From Mitragyna speciosa (Eukaryota > Streptophyta > Magnoliopsida > Gentianales > Rubiaceae), in NCBI GenBank assembly GCA_024721245.1, contig CM045567.1, positions 3,541,503-3,605,502 of the forward strand: a stretch of 64,000 nt of DNA. The letters are read 5' to 3'. This document shows positions 55,409 through 64,000 of this stretch, in pieces (position 1 is the first letter of the stretch; each line of letters starts with the position of its first letter). The notes under the pieces were generated by a model. The model was not told the DNA's origin. It ran no database searches and saw only the letters and a list, made by a program, of their open reading frames with translations. The position numbers and the translations under genes were made by a program.

Positions 55409-56814
55409 TCCCCTTTAATCAACAAAAAATAGAGGAGAAAAATTAGAAACCCTAAAAACACACTTGATTTTATCGAAAAAAGATCAAAACACATAACAAA
55501 ACATCAAAAAACACATACTCAAAAAAAAAATGTTTTCTTGGTTGCTCCATTTACACTGTTCATCATTTCTTCCAGAAGTCAATTACTGTTCATCATCAGA
55601 TCAATCTTACACTGAAAAGGTAATATCTTAACTCTTTTTCCCTTTGTTTTAATCCATTTTTATTTTCTTTTTCATGCAATCTGATTATGTTTATAATTGT
55701 TTGGAATTTTAGTTGCCTTTTTTCCAATTTCTCCTCACTTTTGTTCCTGGTTCTGTGTCATGATTCCTGGTTTTGTGTTCTTATGTTACGTTTCTTTTTC
55801 CTTCTCTTCTGTTTTTCTGGGTTTTCTTTTTTCTGGTTTTTTTTTTTTTTTTGGCTTCTGGTTTTTGTTCTTGTTTTGAGTCTGATTGTTCTGCGTTTTC
55901 TTCTTTACCCAGACCACCACCTCCCTCAACCTTTCTCAACCATTCACCATCTAACCCTCTGCCATGCCAAACTACACCGGAAAATCACAAATCCAGCAAC
56001 TAGTTACTGCAAGCCCACCCAAACCTGCAAAGCAAAAACAGAAGCTCCAAGTCATTCACAAACAGTCACAAACAGGCAGCCTGCAATGACTACAAAAATA
56101 ACCCAGAAACATCCAGTATCATCAATTCCCACCAACGCCACATCAAGTTCACAGCCTCACCACAAAATGACACTACCAAGCATCAAGCCACCTCTATCAG
56201 TCCATTTACCACATCCACGACCACACGGACCTCCACCAGAACCAACTTCCAAGCCACTGCAGCGATCACCCTCACATCCAACCACATCCACCAATTGACC
56301 ACCTTCACCTGCCCATCCACCACAGCGTATCACCTGCAAGGAAAATTAACAACAAAGCAATAAGAAGCAACCCAAACATCAAACCCATCATCACCATTAT
56401 CTGAAAAATTGACACAAATTCTCCAAGCTTCCAGCAACCAATCGACCAAACCAAAGCCACCGCAGCCACTGCCGCCCCCGTAAAGCCACAAACCACCAAT
56501 TTTGCCAAATCAGCGCCACCAAACGATCCAGTACCTGCAAGAAAATAACACAGAACCACACGCCAGCAGCCCCAAAGCCTTCACCACAGCCTCCACCAGA
56601 GCAATTCAACCCAAAGCCCAAGTCAAATCACCCACACAATCGACCCACGTTACCAGCACAACCTCCCTCACACCACCAACAGTGATTCCCATCACATTCA
56701 GTCATCCTATACACCACCACCGTGCAATTTCCATGGCATCTACTGCTCAAGTAGCACAAACGCCTATTGCCAAGTCCCCCACCAATCTCCTCCCCCTGAT
56801 TCGAGATAGGACCA

Positions 56815-57340
56815 GAAAGCGAGTGAGAGAACGCGAGAGAAAGAGAGTGACAGATGACCAGGAGAAATCGAGGACGAGAAGAGAGGAAGAGAGAGGGGCT
56901 GGAGAGAAAAGAAAGAGAAAAGAGAGAGTGATGCCGACAGAGAGAGAACAGAGAAGAACGAATGAGAGAGAGATGCCAGAAAGAGAGAAGACATACCAGA
57001 GAGAGAAGGAGAGAGCAGGGGGGGAAGCTTTCTGGAATTTGAAGAATTAAAAATGGGAATTTGAGGAAATTGGGGTTTTGGTTGCAGCAGAAGATTTTGG
57101 GGGAGATTAATCTGGGAGAGTGAACAGCAGACAGATGGAGAGAAAGAAAGACAGAGAGATAGAGTAGAGAAGGCAACGAGAAGAAGAAGGTGAAGAAAAC
57201 GGAAGGAGAGGAGTGAGCAGAAACTAAAGAGGGAACAGATCAGAGCGAGAGCGAGAGGCTAGAGAGAGAAACTGATATGGAGAAGAACCAGAGAGAGAGA
57301 GAGTCAGACAGTGAGTGAGAGAGAGGTCGTCGCTGGAGGA
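56815..57340 (+). repeat. GA-rich purine block of copy C
   Basis: About 500 bp dominated by gagag on the plus strand. The Arg/Glu-rich open frame at its start and the opposing frames are by-products of the simple sequence. Confidence 0.8.
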
Positions 57341-58735
57341 AGAAGATTAATTTTGGGGAAGAAAACAATTTATTTTTTTAGAATTTGCAACCGATTGTTA
57401 AAAAGGGGTTGGCATTAGTATTTTAATTGTTGCCTTAATCTTGGCAGTTTAGTCGTATTTGATTTGTTTAAGTGAGGATGAATTTTAATTTAGCGGACTA
57501 ATTTAATCAATTAGGTTAATATAGCTGATTGACTTGGTTTTAATTTAATTTAGTACTTTCATTTTTTTTTTTTTTTTGTCTTCATATAATTTAGTAAATA
57601 ATTACACTGTAGTCCTTGTTTTCTTGAGCATTATTATTGTGCCTCCAGAATTTTTGTTCCATGCATTTAAAGTCCTCATTAATTGTAGATTGACCCCTGA
57701 ATTTTATATTTCTTTCAATAAGGTCACACTATTTGCATACTTTCTCCAATTGCTGAAATTTATATTTTTGAGCCCCAAACTTGTCGGAATTTCATTTTTG
57801 CCCCCTTTCTTATATTTAATTTACAATTGTGTCCCAATTTTGCTTTAATTTTCAATTGCTCCCCAGAGACTTACGTGCATTTTCGATTTTACCCTTTAAA
57901 CTTTAAAGAAATTTATTTTAGCCCTCTTAGTTCCTTAGAAATTACATTTTTATGCTAATTTTGTTAAGATTTTATATTTTGCTTTTATTTGTCTATATTG
58001 AGGTACCTTGATTTGTTCGTTAATTTTGATTAGTATTGGTACTGGGTCTTCAAAGAGATATATCTATTTCTCATTAATCCTCTTTATGTGCTTCAATATG
58101 CTCCAATGTGATTTTATGCATTATTTTTATTATTATTTTTTTATTTCTTATTTTACATACTGTTTGCGTATTTACGTATTTAATTTATTTAATTTTGAAC
58201 TTTTTTTTATTATTTTAGAAAAATATAATATTTTGTATTTAGCCAGTCAATGTAATAGTTAAATTATTTTTCTCATATTTTAGCAAAAATTGTGTAATTA
58301 GATAGAAAGTGTAATAGATAGGGTATTTTTAATTTCCCCCTTTAAATTGTAAATTAAGCCCCAAGTGTAATAGTTAGGGTTTATTTGCTTTTGCGTGCTT
58401 ACGTGCTTATTTATTTTACCGCTTTCATTAGGATTTTGCATCTAGATATTATGCCTATGCGTTATGTACTCCTACTTGACTTTATATGTCTTTATATATT
58501 TAATTTGCTTTCAATTTACGTTTTACTATTTAAATTCTTGTTTTATGTTATTCTGTCACCACACTAATCCAACGCTAGTTGTGGCTTATCGTTTCCCCGC
58601 TAGTCCAAAGCTAGTGAGAATCCCTAGAAAGGGCTAGTCCAATGCTAGACCTTTAGGGCATTTTAGTGTTAGGTGTATTCGTGTGCATTTTACATCCCAC
58701 TTCACACACTTTTAGTTTTCTTTCCATTTGGCATG

Positions 58736-58772
<37 letters not shown>

Positions 58773-58785
58773 TTATTATTATTAT
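58736..58785. repeat. (ATT)n microsatellite
   Basis: About 15 ATT units with one interruption, in LTR copy C. Confidence 0.9.
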
Positions 58786-59648
58786 ATTGACACATTTTTA
58801 AAATGAATGGATATCTAGGTTGCATTTTCACTTAGACTTTAGGTCATTTTGTGTGATCCAACTAAAAATAGTTGCCTACTCATGCGGGAAGCGATGGCGT
58901 ACATGCCGTTCCCCCTTCCATGAATAAAAATATTCAGTCACGAGATATTAGTCCCCCGTACCTGTCATGTTGCATACCAACTTTCTTTCTTCACTTAATA
59001 TATATTATTATTATTTTCTTTTTCTTTTTGCATCACCTTTTGCATAGACACTCGTGACTCCCTCGAGGTATCGACTCGGGTTTCACAATTAATGCAATAA
59101 TCTCGTTTAAATCTCGACGGAACATTCCAACCCTCTCAATTCTCACATATAGATTTAGGATTTGCATTCATTTAAATACATCCGAATGCGATAGAACATA
59201 GGGTTAATTTAAGAAATTTTGATTAAACCTCGCAACTAGCCTCGGCTAGGTTGAAAGGGTGCCTTAGGCGCAAGCATTTGCCTTCCCTTTCTTCAAATGT
59301 GACTCCCGGACCTTTTTTTCTCGTTTTTTCGTGAACCGGAGTCGGGAAAGGGTTTTAAATAATTTTTCTAAAATTTTACTTTTTATTTTGTTTAAATGAT
59401 TTTTTCGAATGACTTGGTACACCCTAACTCAGTACCAAGTGGCGACTCCATTTTTCAAAATAAAACCCTTTTTCAAAAATTAGTTGGCCAAAACTATCGC
59501 ACTTTTTAGTTCCGGCCTTATTTTTATTATTATTTTTAAATAACACTTTTTCAATAAAAACTCAATTTTTCACACACGCGCACGGTTTTTCTCAAAACTT
59601 ACTTTTTGAAAAGGGTCTCAGACCGAACCGTCTTTTCAGGACGCGACA

Positions 59649-59702
59649 GTCAACAACCCCACTAGTACCCCACTTTTATTTACGATTTTTTAGGACGTGA
59701 CA
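59649..59702 (+). other. Extra 54-bp tail with a second LTR-like end
   Basis: Between the ACGCGACA end of copy C and the resumed chromovirus coding text there are 54 bp ending TTTTTTAGGACGTGACA, similar to the LTR end 'TTTTCAGGACGCGACA'. It may be leftover internal sequence plus a partial second LTR end. Confidence 0.5.
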
Positions 59703-59960
59703 CATCGTGCATTCTGAACATTAACGTGGGGGCAATCTTAATCGGTATGCCACATTCCCAACTTGCTGTGTTATCTCAAAGGCTCCAACATATCTGAGAC
59801 TCAATTTTCTATGTCTGTGGTGAATAATTCCTTTATAAGGAGATATTTTGAGGAATACATACTGCAATTCCAAATCCTTTCTCTGAGTATCACTGTGTTG
59901 TTTAATTTCTGCAAGTATATAAAATCGTGACAAGTAATAGAGTGATGAGTAGAGTATCAT
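59703..59960 (-). pseudogene. Chromovirus integrase C-terminal segment
   Basis: The minus-strand frame encodes 'AEIKQHSDTQRKDLELQ', 'VFLKISPYKG' and 'LRYVGAFEITQQVGNVAYRLRLPP', the GPF-type (here GAF) C-terminal integrase module of chromoviruses. It stops at the giant LTR copy C junction and continues at 54,624. Confidence 0.85.
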
Positions 59961-61195
59961 TCCAATGAAGATTAGTTATTTAGCCATCTATCAAGTCTCT
60001 TTTATTTGTCTAAAGCTTTCGATTAAATTGAAGAAAAGTAAAATAGGTTTCTATATTAAAAACTAATCTAAAATTAATTTGATACCAAACTAATAAAATT
60101 GAATTTGCACAAGACAAATAAATTACAAGAAAAATTAATAACTCACGAGTGTTAGGAATTAACACTCAATCACAATTAATTCAATTAATTAACCTATGAA
60201 TTATCAATACCTTGTTATGAGCTGAGTTATTTAAAGGCATAAATTAAACTCTCTTGAACATTTAATTGACTAAACTTAGTTCAATCAATTGTGAAATAAA
60301 TTATTTCACTGTCATGGTATTAACCTGTTAAACAATTAATCTAATAAGGCTATGATAAGCAAATTCTTAAGAGTATCTAATCACTTATTACAATCTCTTA
60401 TCGATGAGCAATTAAATTGATAGTTGTAGATATATTATGCTAACATCTCTTAAAGCATAACAAAACATAAATCATAATTATGGTGGCCAATCATGATTAA
60501 GCATCAAGAACAACAAACATCGCATAACAAAAGCAAAATTCATAGATTAATTAATAGAAAATCATGCTTATAATATTAATCCTTAATAACAAGTTTAGCT
60601 ACTCATATGTGTACAATCCAAAACAAAATAATCCAGAAACATTGAAGAGATCATAAAGCAAAGAGAAAGAGAAGAATAAAAATCTGCAATCTTGAATCTT
60701 GATCCATCTCTTGGTTTCTTCTTGATGATTCTTTTGTTGTTGAGTGATTCTTTAACTTTACCATTGCTTCTTTTGATGATATTTCGTGTTGTCCGTACAT
60801 AAGGGTGTTTTGTCCTCATAAAGGTGTTTTGTCCTCTAGAAAATTAGGTCATTTAGTTGTAATAAGAAAGAAATCGCTAGAATCGCTCTTCAGCTTCTTC
60901 AGCAATGTCTTGATCGAATTGGCTGGTTCACTAGAAACAAAATGTTACACATTTTGACAACTCTTATTCTTTCCTTGGCACTTTCTATTCTCAACCAAAT
61001 GCCTTGACTTTTACCTATAAAGACAATACCAATTAGCTCCATTCTTTTGAGATCAACTTTATCAAACAAAAACACTAAAAAAGACCCAATTTGCCAAATT
61101 AATAACCACAAAATCACTCACCAAACACATGCAACTTGGACACACATCACATTGTAACTTTTCTATTGGCTCTGGGTGGTTTGGATCCTTTGCCG
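59925..61195 (-). other. Insertion of about 1.25 kb in the chromovirus integrase
   Basis: Between 'YEKVN' (61,198) and 'AEIKQHSD' (about 59,920) a chromovirus integrase should have only about 20 residues, but about 1.25 kb of AT-rich sequence intervenes. In minus-strand sense it ends '...tcactctattacttgtcacgattttatatacttgca' at about 59,910, which resembles the 3' end of plant LTRs. It could be a solo LTR. No clear duplication or TG start was found. Confidence 0.5.
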
Positions 61196-61197
61196 AA

Positions 61198-62010
61198 TTA
61201 GTTTACTTTTTCATAAGTTTCTTCCATCCTTGGGACTTGATAGGAGCTTAGAATTCTACTTTCACCTATTTCATCCCAGTAATTAGATGATGGGCATTTT
61301 TTTTTTCCATATAGTGCTTCATACACAGCCATTCCAATATAAGAGTGATATCTATTATTGTATGCAAATTCTACTAAGGTGAGATACTGATCCCAATTTC
61401 TACTAAAGTCTAGTACGCGAGTTCTTGTCATACCCTCTGAAGTATGAATTGTTCGTTCGGATTGTCTATCAATCTGAGGATGAGTAGTAATACTATGACA
61501 TATCTTGATATCTAATGCTTTCTATATTTGTTACCACAGTCGCGAAACAAAGCGGGAATCCCGTTTAGCGATAATGCATACGAGAACCCATGCAGTCTCG
61601 CTATCCATCTAGATATAATCTTGCCAGCTTCTTTAGGGAGTGTCTCACATTTATAGGTAAAAAGCGAGCGGACTGGTAATTTGATTAACAATAATCCAAA
61701 TTGCATCATTATTCCTTTTAGTCTTAGACAATCCCGTAATAAGGTCCATAATCACATGTTTCAATTTCCATTTTGGGATATCTAAAGGCTGGACTAGTCT
61801 AGACGGCTTTCGATGTACCGCTTTAACTTGTTGATAGATAAAGCAAATGGTTACAAATTGAGCAATATCCCTCTTCATACTGTCCAAGCAGTAGAACTGT
61901 TTTAAATCCCAGTATATCTTGTGACTACTAGGGTAGAATGTGTACTTCGCTCGATGTGCTTTTTTAAGTATTTTCCATTTTTAATTCTTCATTTTGTAGT
62001 ATGCATATAC
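61198..62010 (-). pseudogene. Chromovirus integrase core (decayed)
   Basis: Text from 61,887 ('MKRDIAQFVTICFIYQQVKA') holds the zinc-binding region end, then 'QPLDIPKWKLKHVIMDLITGLSK' leads into the catalytic core. After shifts, 61,480-61,198 gives 'SERTIHTSEGM', 'VLDFSRNWDQYLTLVEFAYNNRYHSYIGMAVYEALYGKK'. Several shifts and stops are present. Confidence 0.85.
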
Positions 62011-62099
62011 CCTCTTTTAGAATCTTAATATCCCATCAAATCTAATGTTGTAGTTAGGCAATTCTTCTTGCTATGCATTTTCTTGATGATTCTTCAAAA

Positions 62100-63560
62100 C
62101 AATATTCTATCCTTAAGCCTTTTTAATCAGTACTAATAAAGATGATCTTACACAAAATTGCCAAAAATGACCTTTTTTGAAATGGGGTTTTTGTTCCATT
62201 CACATATATCCTCTAACAACCCCATTCCTTTATTATTAGTCTAGCCACTTGTGCCTTTTTGCTTAATGCATCTACGACCATTTGCTTTACTTGAATGATA
62301 ATTGATAATGCAAACGTAGTCTTCTAGGAATTCAATCTACCTTCATTGATGCACATTTAACTCCTTTTGGGAAAATAGGTATTTAAGACTTTTATGGTTA
62401 GTATATACCTCAAATTTCACTCTATACCAATAGTGTTTCCGCATCTTTAAAGCAAATACCACCGCCACTAGTTTCGTATCATGAGTTCGATCATTTTATT
62501 TCATATGGTTTTAGCATTCATGAGGCATAAGCTATTACTTTCCCATTTTGCTTTAATACACAATCTAATCCTTCTCGAGAGGCATTAGTGTACACCACAA
62601 CATTTTTTGATCTATTTAGCAACGTTAGAATCGAGGTGGTAATGAACCGCTTCTTTAACTCTTGGAAGCTTACTTCAATCTTCTCATTCCACTCAAATTT
62701 AGGTTGTTTTTGAGTCGATCTAATTAATGGCTTCGCAATCTTAGAGAAATCCTTAACAAATGGACAATAATAACCATCTTGTCCCAGAAAATTGCATACT
62801 TCCGTTACATTCTCGGGCCACTTCTATGTCACTATGGCCTTGATCTTGAAAGGATCTATGGCAATACCATCTCCTGAAATTATATGACCAACAATAGAAG
62901 CCTATTAAACCAAAATTCATACTTACTAAATTTGACATATAGTCGGTGCTCTCTCAGGGTTTGCAAAATTATCTTTAAGTATTCCACGTGATCCTTCCGG
63001 GACTTGGAATAGACTAAGAGGTCATCTATAAAGATCACTACAAATTGGTCCAAACAAGGATGGAAAATTCTATGTATTAAATCTATAAATGCCGCAGATG
63101 CATTAGTTAAGCCAAACGGTATAACTACAAATTTGAAATGACCATAGTGCATACTAAAGGTAATTTTAACGATATCTTCCTTCCTTATACATAATTGATA
63201 GTACCTTTGTCTCAAATCAAACTTACAAAACACTTCTACTCTTTGTAAAAGCTAATATAATTCATCAATGATAGGTAGTGGCATTTACTCTTTATAGTAA
63301 CACTATTGAATCCCTAATAATTTATACAGAACCTAAAGGTTCCATTTTTTTCTCCACAAGCTACACCGGGGCTCCCTATTGTAGTACATTTGACTAGATA
63401 AATTTTCTTTCCAGTAATTCTTGTAGCTGGATCTGTAATTCCTTCAACTCTACCAAAGTTGCTCGGTAAGGTGCTCAGGCAATTGAGGCAGTCCTATCCC
63501 ATTCAGGTGGTAATGAAATTAATTCTTTTGGAAAGGCATCGATGTAATTTTTCACCACTA
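62100..63560 (-). pseudogene. Chromovirus reverse transcriptase and RNase H (decayed)
   Basis: 63,540-63,240 carries 'FPKELISLPPEWDR', 'LVELKELQIQLQELLERKFI' and 'CGEKNGTFRFCINY'-like text across frames. 63,233-62,880 is a long open frame with 'FCKFDLRQRYYQL', 'FVVIPFGLTNASAAFIDLIHRIF' and the catalytic 'VIFIDDLLVYSKS' (YVDD-equivalent FIDD). Decayed connection and RNase H text follows to about 62,100. This is the clearest Ty3/gypsy marker in the window. Confidence 0.88.
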
Positions 63561-63589
63561 TTACTTTTTCAATTTTGACCCTATCTTTC

Positions 63590-63885
63590 GACTGATTAAT
63601 TAAATAGGCTAAGTATCATTGAGCACCTTTCTGCAACAAGTTCCTAGCACTCCCTGATATGGGCATGGTCTCACGCCTGTAAACAATTCTAAAGGGCAGA
63701 ACCTTATCATCTTAGTTTTACAATCCAATTGGGCATGGTATCTACATAATCAATCCATTCCTAATATAGTGTCATATCCATGAAATGATAGTTCTATGAG
63801 GTCTGCTAAGAACTTCCTTTCCTTAATGTAGACTGCAAAATTTTTATAAACTGAATTTGTAAATATGAGATAGTCACCTATAGGG
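63590..63885 (-). pseudogene. Chromovirus aspartic protease C-terminal part
   Basis: The minus-strand translation has 'KFLADLIELSFHGYDTILGMD' and 'YHAQLDCKTKMIRFCP', the end of a plant gypsy retropepsin (ILGMDWL motif, Trp lost to a stop). The element is cut shortly upstream, where copia text begins on the other strand. Confidence 0.75.
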
Positions 63886-63892
63886 CTTACAT

Positions 63893-64000
63893 GTTTTGAT
63901 GTTTATGTCCCAATATTGATCCATATTAGAGGTGATTTATCCTACTTCATTACCTTTACGGATGACCATTCTAGATATAGTTATGTGTATCTTATTTCGA
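63893..64000 (+). pseudogene. Ty1/copia integrase fragment at the window edge
   Basis: The plus-strand frame encodes 'IRGDLSYFITFTDDHSRYSYVYLIS', the start of a copia integrase core (first catalytic Asp region and the 'FTDDHSRYSYVYL' block). It differs from the other copia elements here and continues beyond the window. Confidence 0.8.

Larger units (their letters stand above)
54625..59648 (+). mobile_element. Giant Tat/Ogre-like LTR, copy C (about 5.02 kb)
   Basis: Starts TGTAGACACAAATTTTAAC and ends ACGCGACA, with the same layout as copies A and B: U3 repeats, TATAAATA at 55,401, CA-skewed block (55.9-56.7 kb), GA block (56.8-57.35 kb), CTAGTCCAA repeats (58,560-58,650) and a conserved tail. 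It interrupts the chromovirus integrase. The sequence after 59,648 has a further 54 bp ending in another LTR-like end, GGACGTGACA (59,702). Flanks are CATCA and CATCG, an imperfect duplication if the outer end is used. It behaves as a solo LTR. Confidence 0.8.

Noticed and set aside
55687..57176. Several 180-200-codon open frames on both strands
   Set aside because: They fall in the CA-skewed and GA-rich blocks of LTR copy C and match the positions of similar non-coding blocks in copy B.
1..64000. Endogenous plant pararetrovirus
   Set aside because: RT fragments have copia or chromovirus integrase neighbours and LTRs. No movement-protein or coat motifs were seen.
1..64000. CRISPR array, bacterial operon, tRNA or rRNA gene
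   Set aside because: Tandem repeats present are LTR-internal or microsatellite. No cloverleaf with intact boxes or rRNA core sequence was recognised.

Overview
The window is nuclear DNA from a flowering plant, most likely a eudicot. It is AT-rich, one intron-containing lipase gene spans about 13 kb, and almost everything else is nested plant retrotransposons (Ty1/copia, chromovirus-type Ty3/gypsy, Tat/Ogre-like giant LTRs), small inverted-repeat DNA transposons and one SINE. I see no rRNA or tRNA gene, no CRISPR array and no bacterial-style operon. All calls come from reading the sequence; no database search was possible.

Left part (1-21,988). A chromovirus-type LTR on the minus strand (1-2437) interrupts the leader of a Tat/Ogre-like element, whose roughly 5-kb minus-strand LTR follows (2517-7583). 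Next comes a decayed plus-strand copia element (about 8150-20,640). It is split by a 7.76-kb plus-strand solo LTR of the same giant-LTR family (9712-17,471, target duplication GTAGT) and by a small Mutator-like element (18,646-19,610).

Middle nest (21,989-33,248). An outer Mutator-like element with 9-bp target duplications holds two adjacent copies of a second Mutator-like MITE. The second copy holds a complete 9.1-kb Sirevirus-like copia element (23,505-32,594, target duplication GTCCC). This element has a tRNA-Met primer site, decayed gag-pol, and an extra 3' reading frame that is far better preserved than pol.

Gene (33,889-47,143, plus). Nine exons join without a frameshift into a 408-residue secreted acid lipase of the plant LIP1/LIP2 (triacylglycerol lipase) family, with Ser, Asp and His catalytic candidates present. 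Five of its eight introns carry recognisable transposons: a hAT-like MITE and a Tourist-like MITE in intron 2, a Tourist-like MITE in intron 4, another MITE in intron 6, a MITE and a SINE in intron 7, and a 4.65-kb antisense copia in intron 8.

Right part (47,144-64,000). Two related MITEs (one holding a hAT-like MITE) precede a decayed minus-strand chromovirus (51,577 to about 63,880). The chromovirus is interrupted by a third giant Tat/Ogre-like LTR (54,625-59,648) and by about 1.25 kb of unclassified sequence. The window ends inside a plus-strand copia integrase fragment.

The lipase is the only convincing host gene. I found no undescribed enzymatic or defence system. The most interesting signals are the preserved Sirevirus 3' ORF, the giant LTR family with expanded internal arrays, the stacked DNA-transposon nest with intact target duplications, and the transposon-loaded lipase introns.
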